A stretch of 64,000 nt of DNA. Source: Prochlorococcus sp. AG-363-B11. GTDB taxonomy: Bacteria; Cyanobacteriota; Cyanobacteriia; PCC-6307; Cyanobiaceae. The translations under genes and the position numbers were made by a program. The DNA lies in assembly GCA_003278425.1 (NCBI GenBank), contig QCFE01000002.1:62001-126000 (forward strand). Reading direction: 5' to 3'. A model generated the notes under the pieces. It did no database searches and was not told the DNA's origin. It was given only the letters and a program-made list of their open reading frames with translations. Shown here piece after piece: positions 17,563 to 27,066 of this stretch (its first letter is position 1; the number at the start of each line of letters is the position of its first letter).

Positions 17563-18123
17563 ATGGCTGATTCAGGACAAATTAATTCGCCAAAACCGGA
17601 TTCTTCTTCATCTAACCAGCCTCAGAAGGTTGAAGTAGTAGTGGCTAGTCCTTCTGATGGGGATGTGAACATTTTGGGAGAACTGGCGACTTTTATCTTG
17701 AGAGTAGGCTTTAGTTTATTTATGGTTCATCATGGACTTGAGAAACTCCAAGACCCTCAGGGGTTTGCGGAATTTGTTGTTGGAAAATATTTTGGATTTT
17801 TACCAGGAGATCCAATAATTTGGACATTTGCAGCAGGGATAACGCAAGTTATTTGTCCAATTGGATTGGCTCTGGGAATATTTACGAGGCTTTGTTCCTT
17901 AGGGCTTCTTAATACAATGCTTTTTGCACTATATTTTCATTTTATTGATACTGGTTTAGAAGGTTTCCCTTTTGCAGTAGTTGAAGGTCATAATTATATC
18001 TTTGAATTATCAGCAATTTATGCTGCAATATCTTTCTACTTTTTATGCGCAGGACCTGGCAGATTAGCAATTTTTAAGAAAAAGAATAAAGTAACTTATT
18101 ATCCTAAAGGTTCTCAAAGTTAA
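17563..18123 (+). CDS. DoxX family membrane protein
   Basis: A 186-residue protein with a polar, Ser/Pro-rich N-terminus (about 1-35) and four hydrophobic helices. Features typical of the DoxX/YphA group are FILRVGFSLFMVHHGLEKLQDPQGF, then GITQVICPIGLALGIFTRLCSLGLL and a final YIFELSAIYAAISFYFLCAGPG. The family has members linked to redox or thiosulfate metabolism, but no role can be assigned here. It is preceded by a 145-bp AT-rich spacer and convergent with purH. Confidence 0.82.
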   Translation: MADSGQINSPKPDSSSSNQPQKVEVVVASPSDGDVNILGELATFILRVGFSLFMVHHGLEKLQDPQGFAEFVVGKYFGFLPGDPIIWTFAAGITQVICPIGLALGIFTRLCSLGLLNTMLFALYFHFIDTGLEGFPFAVVEGHNYIFELSAIYAAISFYFLCAGPGRLAIFKKKNKVTYYPKGSQS

Positions 18124-18159
18124 ATTATATTTGTAATTTAACAGTTAATTTAAAAAATA

Positions 18160-19716
18160 TTAATGTAGAAAATGTCTAATTCCAGTAAAAACCATAGGGA
18201 TATTTAATTCGTCACAAGCTTTGATTGATAATTCATCTTTAATACTTCCCCCTGGTTGAATAATTGCACTTACCCCATATTTTGCTGCGAGACGGATTGT
18301 GTCATCGAAAGGGAAAAAACCATCGCTGGCTAAAACTGCTTGATTTGCCTTTTTACCAGCAGCTTCAAGAGCTATTTTTGCAGAGCCAATTCTATTTGTT
18401 TGACCAGCTCCAATGCCAAGTGTTTGTAAAGATGACGCGATAACTATTGCATTAGAACGAACATGTCTAACTACTTTCCATGCAAAATTAATATCTTCTT
18501 TTTGAAGATGTGTTGGTTGTAATTTTGTGACAACTTTCCAGTTGCTTTCATCTATTACTAGGTCATCACTGTCTTGCACGATGATGCCTCCAAGAATACT
18601 CCTAATAGTTATTCTTTCTGCTCTTTGTATAAAGCTCTTGTTTAGTTCAATTAGCCTTAAATTTTTTTTCTCTGAAAGGATTACTTTTGCGTCTTCATTA
18701 AATTTTGGTGCTACTATACATTCTAAAAATAGACTTTTTAATTCTATAGCTGACTTTAAATCTACAGCACTATTTAATGCAACTATTCCACCAAAAGCAC
18801 TTATTCTATCTGCATCTAAGGCCTTTTTAAGTGCTGATGAAACTGAGCTTCCTATTGCGACTCCGCAAGGATTAGTATGCTTAATAACTACAGCGGCATG
18901 TCTAAATAATTTGTTGCTATTTTCATCCCCATAATGAAAATCTCTTATTGTTGATAATGCTGCTTCTAAATCTAATAAATTATTAGTACTAATTTCTTTA
19001 CCTTGTATTTTATTTGCTCCATCCCAACCTTGATTAGTTGAACTATACCATGCAGCTTTTTGGTGAGAATTTTCTCCGTACCTAAGAGTTTGTTTTATCG
19101 GAATCGATTCAATCCATTGAGATTCTTTGCTAGATACTTTATTTGCCATCCATTTGCTGATAGCAGCATCATAACTTGCTGTATGTTCAAATGCCTCTAG
19201 AGCTAATTGAGATTTAAGAGATTGGGAAATATTCCCTTTACTAAGCTCTTTAATAAATTTTTCATATTGGCTTGGACTTGTTAAAATTGTTACCGACTCA
19301 TGGTTTTTAGCAGCAGCTCTAACCATTGCTGGTCCACCAATATCAATATTTTCAATAGCAGTTTCCCAGCTTACATTTGGATCTTTAATTGTTTCCTGGA
19401 ATGGATATAGATTAACAATAACTAAATCAATATTATTGATTTTTGCTTTTTTAAGATCATTTTGATGAGATTGATCTTTTCTTTTTGCAAGAATGCCTCC
19501 ATGGACTTTTGGATGGAGAGTTTTTACTCTACCTCCCAAGATTTCTGATGCCCCTGTATAGTCTGCAACACGAGTAACTGGAATGGATGCTTCTTCAAGT
19601 GTTTTTGCCGTTCCCCCGCTTGAAATGATTTGATATCCATATTTGCTGGTAAGAGTTTTGGCAATTGGAATTAAGCCTTGCTTGTTTGAAACGCTTATTA
19701 ATGCAATAGGTGGCAT
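18160..19716 (-). CDS. purH: Bifunctional AICAR transformylase / IMP cyclohydrolase
   Basis: Catalyses the last two steps of de novo IMP synthesis. The N-terminal MGS-like cyclohydrolase domain has [35 protein letters not shown] and the [16 protein letters not shown] motif. The C-terminal formyltransferase domain has [14 protein letters not shown] and [14 protein letters not shown], which carries the catalytic Lys-His pair. [17 protein letters not shown] and [10 protein letters not shown] near the end are also diagnostic. It is 518 residues, complete, and divergent from the esterase gene. Confidence 0.97.
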   Translation of the reverse strand: MPPIALISVSNKQGLIPIAKTLTSKYGYQIISSGGTAKTLEEASIPVTRVADYTGASEILGGRVKTLHPKVHGGILAKRKDQSHQNDLKKAKINNIDLVIVNLYPFQETIKDPNVSWETAIENIDIGGPAMVRAAAKNHESVTILTSPSQYEKFIKELSKGNISQSLKSQLALEAFEHTASYDAAISKWMANKVSSKESQWIESIPIKQTLRYGENSHQKAAWYSSTNQGWDGANKIQGKEISTNNLLDLEAALSTIRDFHYGDENSNKLFRHAAVVIKHTNPCGVAIGSSVSSALKKALDADRISAFGGIVALNSAVDLKSAIELKSLFLECIVAPKFNEDAKVILSEKKNLRLIELNKSFIQRAERITIRSILGGIIVQDSDDLVIDESNWKVVTKLQPTHLQKEDINFAWKVVRHVRSNAIVIASSLQTLGIGAGQTNRIGSAKIALEAAGKKANQAVLASDGFFPFDDTIRLAAKYGVSAIIQPGGSIKDELSIKACDELNIPMVFTGIRHFLH

Positions 19717-19776
19717 AAGAGAAGAAATAAACCCAGTCCAACAGTTAACTTAAGCATTAAAGATGCAATTTGCTTG

Positions 19777-20385
19777 ATGGAAGAAGAACTCTTTTGTTTT
19801 CCTCCTGAAACGGCTACTCATAGATTGATATTGCTTCATGGATGGGGAGCTGATGCTGAAGACCTTATGCCGCTTGGAGAATACTTAGTTAATTCATTGG
19901 AAGGAGTACAAATTGAATTGATCTCTCTGCGAGCTCCTCAGAGTCATCCTGAGGGGATAGGGAGGCAATGGTATGGGCTTTTCCCTGCTGAGTGGGAAGA
20001 GGCAATTGAGTCTGTCCACTCACTTAGAAGACGATTACAAGGGCTTGTTTCAACACAGGTACCATTGGAGAGGACCCTCTTACTTGGATTCTCTCAAGGC
20101 GGTGCAATGGCTATCGATGCTGGTATTACTTTGCCTTTAGCAGGAATAGTTGGATGCAGTGCTTATCCTCATCCCGGCTTTAGACCACCAGTATCATTCC
20201 CACCTGTCTTGTTAACACATGGCACTCAAGATTCAATCGTTCCAATTAGTGCATCTGAAAAACTTTTAGAATTATTTAATCGTAGCGACAGCGCATTAGA
20301 AATTTACCCTTTTGAAGGAGGCCATGAAATCTCTCAAAAGGTCCATGGACCAATAAAGGAATTTATCGAAGGCTGCTTTTATTAG
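19777..20385 (+). CDS. Carboxylesterase/phospholipase family alpha/beta hydrolase
   Basis: A small serine esterase of the type annotated as carboxylesterase/phospholipase (YpfH/acyl-protein thioesterase-like). The oxyanion region is LILLHGWGADAEDLMPL, the nucleophile elbow GFSQGGAMA, the acid lies in THGTQDSIVP and the catalytic His in FEGGHEI. I prefer the ATG at 19777 to the TTG one codon earlier used by the ORF track. There is no signal peptide, so it is cytoplasmic. Natural substrate unknown. Confidence 0.87.
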   Translation: MEEELFCFPPETATHRLILLHGWGADAEDLMPLGEYLVNSLEGVQIELISLRAPQSHPEGIGRQWYGLFPAEWEEAIESVHSLRRRLQGLVSTQVPLERTLLLGFSQGGAMAIDAGITLPLAGIVGCSAYPHPGFRPPVSFPPVLLTHGTQDSIVPISASEKLLELFNRSDSALEIYPFEGGHEISQKVHGPIKEFIEGCFY

Positions 20386-20429
20386 TTAAATGTTCGTTTT
20401 ATGAATAGCTAGAAATTTAATTAAGTTAT

Positions 20430-20798
20430 TTAAACAAAAGCATATTCATATTCTTCTATTTCTTCCCAATCATCAGCTGTTAATTCTAGACCTTCAAACA
20501 TATTATGCTCTCCTACTGCTTCAACAATTGTTCTTAATGAAGGGAAAAGAAAATGATTTTCTTCGGCATATTGTGCACTAAATAATCCTTTCTCACCCCA
20601 GAAAAACCTATCAGTAGTATGTTCATTTCTTCGAACATTGACAATGGCAGGAGCATTGATCGTTGTTTCAGCTATGTAGCGCCTAGCTGCTGTTACGGGT
20701 TTGTACTCTCCAGTCTCAAGGTGAAATGTTGGTACATGTGCCATAACTCTTTGACCAGCCAAGCGTCTGCGGCTAATCCTCTTGCGCTTTTTTGACAT
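20430..20798 (-). CDS. DUF3155 family protein
   Basis: A 122-residue soluble protein with a very basic start (MSKKRKRISRRRLAGQRVMAH) and an acidic end (ELTADDWEEIEEYEYAFV). The layout and the core motif TGEYKPVTAARRYIAE match the cyanobacterial DUF3155 family as I know it. The basic N-terminus suggests nucleic-acid binding, but that is inference. It diverges from the histidine kinase gene across a 364-bp spacer. Confidence 0.82.
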   Translation of the reverse strand: MSKKRKRISRRRLAGQRVMAHVPTFHLETGEYKPVTAARRYIAETTINAPAIVNVRRNEHTTDRFFWGEKGLFSAQYAEENHFLFPSLRTIVEAVGEHNMFEGLELTADDWEEIEEYEYAFV

Positions 20799-21162
20799 GA
20801 GATGATGACCCCTGAAGAAGAACTAAGAACAGTGAATGAAATTAAAATGAAACGGCTAATGCTAAAGAAAATTCCCAGAAAAAAAACTCTTGCTTAAATT
20901 GTGGAGAATTTTTAACAAAAGCTCTTGGCAAACTAATTCGCTAAGAAGCTTTTATCAGACTCTTAGTAAGACTTTGCTCAGGGTACCCATCAACCTCTGA
21001 TATAGCCTTAATAGCACGCTTTTATAGAATTTTGATAAATAGACCATTACATGAGTCTCTTGTAAAGTCTCTTAAATGGCCCTTCAATATCTTAATACTT
21101 TTTTCTGAATTTTCAAGCTTTTCGCTTCCTGGTCGAGATGCTCGAGATTTAAAAAAATAATT
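20799..21162. other. Gene-free spacer between DUF3155 and the histidine kinase
   Basis: This 364-bp divergent spacer must hold the promoters of both flanking genes. I see no tRNA, clear hairpin or NtcA box. A 31-codon ORF on the plus strand from 20802 (MMTPEEELRTVNEIKMKRL) is too short and featureless to call. The region is AT-rich with scattered TATAAT-like hexamers, none of which is decisive. Confidence 0.6.
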
Positions 21163-22281
21163 ATGCAGTTTTCGAATCGATTTTTGAACCTGGTTGATGA
21201 ACAGTTAAGTAGCTTCGAGTTTGATGCTGAACTTGAGGCTGTGGTTGCTTATGTTGCCAAAACCAATGAAAAAGATTCCCCAACTTTAGAGGTTGTAGGG
21301 CAGAGGCCAAAGCAAATCATCAAGAAACTAGGCCCTATTGAGAATGACCCAGACTTGAGAGTCCCTTCGTCTAACCGTCGCTGGTACCCATTGCAAGAAG
21401 GTTCCATATTGTTAGGAGTTTTAAGAGCAGAAAGGCATCCTTCAGATAGTCAATGGCCAGATGCTCTTGATACGCGATTGCAGATAAGTGCTTCAGCTTT
21501 GGCAAGTTTTTTGAGTGTAGAACTTGACCGGGAAAAGCTTGTAAATGAGTTAAGTGAACAAAAAGAACAAATTGGAGTATTGATTCATCAGTTAAGAAAT
21601 CCTTTGGCAGCTTTGCGTACTTATGCTCAGTTGCTTTTGAGAAAGTTAGGACCAGAGAGCAGCCAGAGAAATTTGGTTGAGGGATTATTGAGCGAGCAAA
21701 AACAGGTTGATAAATATTTACGGGCTTTGGATCAGCTTTCTCAACCAAATCTGGCTTCTAAAACATTTGCTCCTGTCAGATTACTTTTGCCGCCATTGCT
21801 TCAAACTGAAAAACCTTTGGATCTGATGGAATTGTTCAATCCTTTAATTGATCGAGCAAAAGCAACCGCAAAACTACAAGGAAGGGAATGGTTTGGACCA
21901 GTTAATTTGCCTGATTGGATTAAAAAGTTAAGGCCATCTAGTGAAGCTGTTTCTGCTGAAATAATTGCCAATCTTTTAGAAAATGCATTTAGGTATTCAC
22001 CCGTATCTGCAGCAATAGGGATTGCTATTAATGATAAAGGGATTTGTGTTTGGGATAGTGGCACGCCGATTCCTCTTTCTGAAAGAGAAAATATATTTGC
22101 TAGCGGTTTTAGAAGTTCTAAAAGTAAAGAGTTTAATGGCTCAGGGTTAGGGCTAAGCCTTGGTAAGAAATTAGCTCAACAATTTGATGGAGAATTAAAA
22201 TTAATTGTTAAACCAACTGATTTTGAAGAATCTCTTCCGAAAGATGGGAATGCTTTTGTGATTAGCTTCCCGGCAAAATGA
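21163..22281 (+). CDS. Soluble sensor histidine kinase
   Basis: A 372-residue two-component kinase without membrane helices. Residues about 1-125 form a sensor region that could be GAF-like (NRRWYPLQEGSILLGVLRAER). The dimerisation/phosphorylation helix has IHQLRNPLAALRTYAQ with the phospho-accepting His near 143. The ATPase domain shows AEIIANLLENAFRYSP (N box), ICVWDSGTPIP (G1) and GSGLGLSLGKKLAQQF (G2). No response regulator is adjacent, so it is an orphan kinase. The signal is unknown. Its end overlaps convergent cobS by 20 bp. Confidence 0.9.
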   Translation: MQFSNRFLNLVDEQLSSFEFDAELEAVVAYVAKTNEKDSPTLEVVGQRPKQIIKKLGPIENDPDLRVPSSNRRWYPLQEGSILLGVLRAERHPSDSQWPDALDTRLQISASALASFLSVELDREKLVNELSEQKEQIGVLIHQLRNPLAALRTYAQLLLRKLGPESSQRNLVEGLLSEQKQVDKYLRALDQLSQPNLASKTFAPVRLLLPPLLQTEKPLDLMELFNPLIDRAKATAKLQGREWFGPVNLPDWIKKLRPSSEAVSAEIIANLLENAFRYSPVSAAIGIAINDKGICVWDSGTPIPLSERENIFASGFRSSKSKEFNGSGLGLSLGKKLAQQFDGELKLIVKPTDFEESLPKDGNAFVISFPAK

Positions 22282-23041
22282 GGGCTAGGGTTATTAGTAA
22301 AGATGTTTCTACTAAAACAACAGAAGCACCATATGAGTCTCCACTATGGCCCTTGATTCTTCTTGCAAGAAAATATGGAACCATTATTGAAGGTATAAAA
22401 CCAATTAGAACAGAGAAGATTAGATATTTTTTTAATATATAGCTAAGATTTATAAATGTTATAGTAAATAATAAAATTGCTATGAAAATAATTGATGGAA
22501 TAGATTCCTCAAAATTACTTTTCCAATTATTTCTATGGAAGTCTGAAGAACTCTCTTTTTGAATTGAAGGATAATTTCCTATTGCGATGACTTGAGAATA
22601 TCTACCCCAGAAAGAAGATATTGGAAGTGCAAATAAGAAAAGTAATCCTAGTTTATTTAAGGCTGCTATTTGTAGTGCAAGATTAATAGCTAATGCAATG
22701 ACTCCACTTGCACCAACTCTGCTATCTTTCATCGCTTCGAGACATTTCTTAGGACCGGCGGAAATTCCATCTGCAGTATCAATTAATCCATCGAAATGAA
22801 TCCCTCCTGTAACCCATAAATTAAAAGCAATGCCAACATAAGGTAATGATTCTTTAGGCCATTTTAGAAAAAATAGAGTTAGCATTAAACATGCTTGTAA
22901 GGCACCTATTAGAAGGCCTATTAAGGGGGCGTACCGAGCAATCCTTTTGAATTTGGGTTTAATACCTGGCCATTGAGGTAGAACAGTATAAAAAACCCAT
23001 GCACCAGAAAGCTCTTTTAACCAATTTGGTGAATACAGAAT
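22262..23041 (-). CDS. cobS: Adenosylcobinamide-GDP ribazoletransferase, apparently non-canonical start
   Basis: CobS joins alpha-ribazole to adenosylcobinamide-GDP in cobalamin synthesis, at the membrane. WVTGGIHFDGLIDTADG and KDSRVGASGVIALAINLAL are family signatures, followed by several hydrophobic helices. The ORF-track start (ATG 22885) omits about 50 upstream residues that look like genuine CobS (LSGAWVFYTVLPQWPGIKP, then FKRIARYAPLIG). That frame is open up to a TAA at 23120-23122 with no ATG, GTG or TTG. An AAAAGG precedes ATT (23041) and CTG (23038), either of which may be the start. The exact start is uncertain. Confidence 0.85.
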   Translation of the reverse strand: MLYSPNWLKELSGAWVFYTVLPQWPGIKPKFKRIARYAPLIGLLIGALQACLMLTLFFLKWPKESLPYVGIAFNLWVTGGIHFDGLIDTADGISAGPKKCLEAMKDSRVGASGVIALAINLALQIAALNKLGLLFLFALPISSFWGRYSQVIAIGNYPSIQKESSSDFHRNNWKSNFEESIPSIIFIAILLFTITFINLSYILKKYLIFSVLIGFIPSIMVPYFLARRIKGHSGDSYGASVVLVETSLLITLALILPGS

Positions 23042-23127
23042 GAAGACCTTTTGAAAACTAGTTAATTCACAACGTAGGTTGTAAGAGTACTCAATGCTGA
23101 GAAAGCTTGTAGTTATTTTTTAAAGAT

Positions 23128-24252
23128 ATGAATATGTTTGATTTTCAGATTCATTCAGAATGCCCTAACACTTCTGGAAGAGTAGGAAGTTTCTTAACTC
23201 CTCATGGAAAATTAAGTACACCGCAATTCATGCCTGTAGGGACTCTGGGCACAGTCAAAGGTATTACTGCAACTCAGTTAAAGGAAGTTAAGGCTCAAAT
23301 GGTTCTTGCTAATACTTTTCACTTGCATATTCAGCCTGGTGAGGAGATTGTTAAAAAAGCAGGGGGTTTGCATAATTTTATGGGTTGGGATCAACCAATC
23401 CTTACTGATTCAGGAGGTTACCAAGTTTTTAGTTTGAGCAAGCTCAACAAAATAGATGATCAAGGCGTGTCGTTTAAGAATCCTCGTGATGGAAGAGATA
23501 TTGATTTAACTCCGGAAAAAGCAATGCAAATTCAAATGGACTTAGGCGCCGATGTAGTCATGGCTTTTGATCAATGCCCTCCATATCCAGCTACTGAGAA
23601 TGAAGTTGAAACAGCCTCAAAAAGGACCCACCATTGGTTAGAACGATGCGTAGAAGCTCATACACGAAAGGATCAGGCCTTGTTTGGAATTGTTCAAGGT
23701 GGTTGTTATTCGCATCTCAGAGAAGAAAGCGTTAGACGAGTTGTAAGTTTTGATTTGCCTGGCATAGCAATTGGTGGAGTTAGTGTTGGCGAGCCATCTT
23801 TAGAGATTCATAAGATAGTTCGTCATGTGTCTCCTCTTTTGCCTGTCAAAGTGCCAAGGTATTTAATGGGAATTGGAACTGTTAGAGAGATGGCCATAGC
23901 TGTTGCAAATGGTATTGATCTTTTTGATTGCGTTCTCCCAACAAGACTGGGAAGACATGGAACTGCTTTGGTACGTGATGAACGTTGGAATCTGCGTAAC
24001 GCATGCTTTAAAAACGATTATCAGCCTTTAGACACAAGTTGCACTTGTGAAGCTTGTCTTAATCACAGCAGGGCATATCTCCATCATTTAATTCGTAACG
24101 ATGAATTGCTTGGCCTGACTCTCTTGAGCTTGCATAACCTTAGTCACCTAATACGTTTTGCACGGGCAATGACACTTGCAATTCAAGATGGATGTTTTTC
24201 AGAGGATTTCGCTCCGTGGCAGAAAGACTCGATTGCGCGTCACACGTGGTAG
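23128..24252 (+). CDS. tgt: tRNA-guanine transglycosylase
   Basis: Tgt exchanges the guanine at position 34 of tRNAs (Asp, Asn, His, Tyr) for a queuine precursor. Active-site motifs are [15 protein letters not shown] (catalytic-type Asp), [12 protein letters not shown] and [13 protein letters not shown]. The zinc site is visible as [17 protein letters not shown]. The 374-residue length is normal. The start [20 protein letters not shown] fits the family. psbK follows 18 bp downstream. Confidence 0.97.
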   Translation: MNMFDFQIHSECPNTSGRVGSFLTPHGKLSTPQFMPVGTLGTVKGITATQLKEVKAQMVLANTFHLHIQPGEEIVKKAGGLHNFMGWDQPILTDSGGYQVFSLSKLNKIDDQGVSFKNPRDGRDIDLTPEKAMQIQMDLGADVVMAFDQCPPYPATENEVETASKRTHHWLERCVEAHTRKDQALFGIVQGGCYSHLREESVRRVVSFDLPGIAIGGVSVGEPSLEIHKIVRHVSPLLPVKVPRYLMGIGTVREMAIAVANGIDLFDCVLPTRLGRHGTALVRDERWNLRNACFKNDYQPLDTSCTCEACLNHSRAYLHHLIRNDELLGLTLLSLHNLSHLIRFARAMTLAIQDGCFSEDFAPWQKDSIARHTW

Positions 24253-24270
24253 CGTCACTTGCAAACGTCA

Positions 24271-24429
24271 ATGAATTATTTAGGGATGGCACCGCTTACC
24301 CTCGCTTTACTTGCTCAGTTGCCTGAGGCTTATCAAATTTATGCCCCAACGGTTGATGTTCTTCCGTTGATTCCATTGCTTTTCTTTTTGCTTGTCTTTG
24401 TTTGGCAAGCAGCAGTTGGCTTTAGGTAA
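24271..24429 (+). CDS. psbK: Photosystem II protein PsbK
   Basis: Too short for the ORF track. ATG at 24271 gives 52 residues ending [16 protein letters not shown], the hallmark of PsbK. The mature part starts near [20 protein letters not shown], so the first ~15 residues are the usual cleaved leader. PsbK is a one-helix subunit at the PSII periphery, needed for stable association of CP43. It lies 18 bp after tgt and may be cotranscribed. A second ATG at 24286 is an alternative start. Confidence 0.94.
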   Translation: MNYLGMAPLTLALLAQLPEAYQIYAPTVDVLPLIPLLFFLLVFVWQAAVGFR

Positions 24430-24512
24430 CCCTTTTCTCTATTTAGCTTTTTATAGCTAGGTAAATTTAGGCCTTTCTTTTCTGGCAATTTAAGTCAGAC
24501 AGAGAATTATTT

Positions 24513-24545
24513 AGACTCTTGTTTTAGCAATAAGAGTCGGTTTTA
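24513..24545 (+). terminator. Possible terminator after psbK
   Basis: GACTCTT (514-520) and AAGAGTC (532-538) form a perfect 7-bp stem with an 11-nt loop, followed by GGTTTTA. It is 85 bp past psbK and runs into the 3' end of the convergent oxidoreductase gene, so it could serve both strands. The T-run is short, making it a moderate candidate. Confidence 0.45.
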
Positions 24546-25547
24546 TATTGGCTCATCAAGAGTAATACCCTCTCCAGGTTCTTCCACCGCTTTCTCAATC
24601 AAGTCAGCAAGAAATAATGCTCGTGAAGCTTGTGGGCCATCTACAGCTGGGACTTCTAATCCTCTTACGCATTGTAGAAAGTGTTCAAGTTCAGCATAAA
24701 GTGGTTCGATGGAAGTAGTGCTAACTTCTTCAACAAATCCGTCAGTGCGATAAAGCAGTTCCCCATGGTCTGCTGAGTACCATTCATGAGTCTTCCGGTG
24801 AATATGAAGTGTGTGATTTAAAAAGTCAGTTTCTACAAGACTTTTTTTGCAGTGGGCACTTAAGTTACGTATCTTTCTATGACTCATTTTGCTTGCAGTC
24901 AAACTAGCAATTACTCCATTTGTAAATCCAAGAGTTGCGTTCACATAGTCCATTGGACCGTTCAGGCTGCAACCGCCAACTGCAGCAAGTCTGGAAACAG
25001 GAGCATTGGCTAATTCGAGCACTAGATCTAGATCATGGATCATGAGATCTAGAACTACTGAAACATCATTTGCTCTGTCAGGGTGAGGACTGTGTCTCCT
25101 TGCTTCAAGGACTAAAACTTCTTCTTCAGTTACAACTTTTGTAAGCTCTTTGAAAGCAGGATTAAACCTTTCAATATGGCCAACTTGCAATAATCTATCT
25201 GCATTATTTGAGGCATTGATAAGTTCAGTTGCTTCTTTTTGGCTTGCAGCAATTGGCTTTTCTATCAAAATATGTTTTCCGGCTTCTAAACAATTAATTC
25301 CAACTTTGTGATGAAACAAAGTTGGGACAGCTATACAAACTGCCTCCACTTTTGGGAGAAGTTCTTTGTAATTTGAGAACCAAGAACAATTGAATTGTTC
25401 TTGTGCTAATTGCCCACGTTTCGAATCTAGATCTGCTACACCTACAAGCTCTGCGTCTTTTAGAAGACTTAAAACTCTTGCATGGTGCCACCCCATGTTC
25501 CCTATACCAATTACACCAACCTTCACCGGTACAATGGCGGAGGTCAT
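24543..25547 (-). CDS. Gfo/Idh/MocA family oxidoreductase
   Basis: A 334-residue NAD(P)-dependent dehydrogenase of unknown substrate. The N-terminal Rossmann motif is VGVIGIGNMGWHHARVLSLL (about 8-27). The family EKPIA motif (with catalytic-type Lys) lies near residue 97, and GHIERFNPAF follows. The C-terminal GFO/IDH domain includes DLMIHDLDLVLELANAPV. The family acts on sugars, inositols, biliverdin or nucleotide sugars; the sequence does not decide among these. It is divergent from no gene closely and lies 35 bp downstream of the CNNM/CorC gene. Confidence 0.88.
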   Translation of the reverse strand: MTSAIVPVKVGVIGIGNMGWHHARVLSLLKDAELVGVADLDSKRGQLAQEQFNCSWFSNYKELLPKVEAVCIAVPTLFHHKVGINCLEAGKHILIEKPIAASQKEATELINASNNADRLLQVGHIERFNPAFKELTKVVTEEEVLVLEARRHSPHPDRANDVSVVLDLMIHDLDLVLELANAPVSRLAAVGGCSLNGPMDYVNATLGFTNGVIASLTASKMSHRKIRNLSAHCKKSLVETDFLNHTLHIHRKTHEWYSADHGELLYRTDGFVEEVSTTSIEPLYAELEHFLQCVRGLEVPAVDGPQASRALFLADLIEKAVEEPGEGITLDEPI

Positions 25548-25582
25548 TTTAAAGTCACCGTATTATTCACTTAGAATATCCT

Positions 25583-26878
25583 TTATAGATTTTCTTTTGA
25601 AGTTTTTGATGGCAAGGTTACTTTTACTGTTTCAATTCTAGGGCCTTTCATTGAGATTATTTGGAAATGGATTCCATTATCTAATAGAGAGTCGCCTTTT
25701 AAAGGAACTTGCTGAAATTTTTCTAAAAGAAAACCTGCGAGTGTATGGTAATCATTTGATTCAGGAAGATCAATATCAAGTTGTCGATTGATTTCCATGA
25801 TTTCCAAATCCCCTCCTGAGAGCCATGTCTCAGGGATTATTGCTATTTGTTTTAAAAAAGGTTCTTTTAGAGAATCAATCTCATCTCCAACTATTTCTCC
25901 GGTTAAGTCAGCAGAAGTAATTAACCCTTCTGTGCCTCCATGCTCATCAACTACTAATAAAATAGGGTTCCCACTTTTTATTAGAGGAAGTATCTTATCC
26001 AAAGTGCAGGTTTCAAGAACTTTGGGAACTGATTGCACATATTCTCTTAATGATGTATCAAGTTGCATTGTTCCTTTGGATATTGGATCTGCAAGCTGAC
26101 GAAGATCTAATACTCCTAGAACATCATCGAGTGACTTGTCAGTAACTAGGAAACGAGCATGTCTACTAAAATGAACTTCTTTCATTAATTCAGAGAAGTT
26201 TACATTACTGGGCAAAGTAACCATTCCAGAGCGAGGAACCATTATTTCTCTTACTTGTGTGTCGCGCAAGGCAAATACTCCTTCCAAAATATTCTTTTCA
26301 TCAGGTCTTAATCCAGTTACGCCACCTCTTTCTATTAGAGTTTCTAGTTCTCCTGCAGAAAGGGCAGATACAAGAGAATCCCATCTAGTATTTAGTCCAA
26401 CAATCTCTAGCAGACAGGATGAAATTTTTTCTAATAAGAAAAGAATTGGAGCAATTCCTCTCATTATGAATTCAAGAAGCGGGGAAAGATTTAGAGCTGC
26501 TTTTTCTGTTCTATTAAGCACTAGTGCTTTTGGGACAAGTCCTCCTAGTAGAGTTAGTAGAGTTATACAAGAAATAAATAGAATAATTTCCAAAATAGAC
26601 TTTGATTGACTTTTAGCAACCCATTTAGCTTGAGATAGCTCGTTTATAAGCCATCCAATTGATACTAAAGAAACAGTAGTCCCCAATTGTGTCACCATTA
26701 GAAGCCTTCTCAGCTTTCTCTGTAATCGATTAACAGAATTAGCCCCAGGCTCTTTCTCTTCTATAAGCCTTTCTACACGACTTGGCCGTAATCGAAGCAC
26801 CGCAAGTTCTCCAGCAGCAAATAAAGCTGTTAAGGCAATTAATATGCCTAGTAGAAGAAATTGCATCAATGAATTCAA
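25583..26878 (-). CDS. CNNM/CorC-type membrane protein with CBS pair
   Basis: A hemolysin-like (CNNM/HlyC-CorC) protein of 431 residues. The N-terminal membrane domain spans about 1-160, with FAAGELAVLRLRPSRVERL after the first helix. A CBS pair follows (VREIMVPRSGMVTLPSNVNF, DEHGGTEGLITSADLTGEIVGD). The C-terminal CorC_HlyC domain (WLSGGDLEIMEINRQLDIDLPE) completes the architecture. Family members are linked to magnesium or other divalent-cation efflux; transport here is inferred. The gene begins immediately next to a tRNA on the same strand. Confidence 0.9.
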   Translation of the reverse strand: MNSLMQFLLLGILIALTALFAAGELAVLRLRPSRVERLIEEKEPGANSVNRLQRKLRRLLMVTQLGTTVSLVSIGWLINELSQAKWVAKSQSKSILEIILFISCITLLTLLGGLVPKALVLNRTEKAALNLSPLLEFIMRGIAPILFLLEKISSCLLEIVGLNTRWDSLVSALSAGELETLIERGGVTGLRPDEKNILEGVFALRDTQVREIMVPRSGMVTLPSNVNFSELMKEVHFSRHARFLVTDKSLDDVLGVLDLRQLADPISKGTMQLDTSLREYVQSVPKVLETCTLDKILPLIKSGNPILLVVDEHGGTEGLITSADLTGEIVGDEIDSLKEPFLKQIAIIPETWLSGGDLEIMEINRQLDIDLPESNDYHTLAGFLLEKFQQVPLKGDSLLDNGIHFQIISMKGPRIETVKVTLPSKTSKENL

Positions 26879-26880
26879 AA

Positions 26881-26953
26881 TGGGGGTGGCGAGGATCGAA
26901 CTCGCCTAAGGCGAATTATGAGTTCGCTGCATTCACCAGATTGCTACACCCCC
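26881..26953 (-). tRNA. tRNA with CAT anticodon (Met, or Ile2 if lysidine-modified)
   Basis: A 73-nt minus-strand cloverleaf: acceptor GGGGGTG with CACCCCC plus discriminator A, anticodon arm GCGAA-CTCATAA-TTCGC giving CAT, and T arm GCGAG-TTCGATC-CTCGC. The D arm is atypical (GCAATCTGGTGAATGC). CCA is not encoded. Elongator Met is the default call, but tRNA-Ile(CAU) cannot be excluded because only lysidine modification distinguishes it chemically. It is not the initiator, since acceptor pair 1-72 is a normal G-C. Confidence 0.9.
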
Positions 26954-27066
26954 TAAATAATGGGTTTTTTAAATGGTCTTTGGTGAATATAAAGACCTTA
27001 AGAGGAATAATAATTAGAAGCTAAGCCTCTGAAGTAAGACAATGCTCTAAAGATTTAATTTTCCAC

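Noticed and set aside
18527-18934. Plus-strand ORF of 135 codons
   Set aside because: Antisense inside purH, which has unmistakable family motifs.
20802-20897. 31-codon plus-strand ORF upstream of the histidine kinase (MMTPEEELRT...)
   Set aside because: Too short, with no conserved feature or ribosome-binding signal; likely chance in a divergent promoter region.
26782-27024. Plus-strand ORF of 80 codons
   Set aside because: It runs antisense across the CNNM/CorC start and through the CAT tRNA; a shadow ORF.
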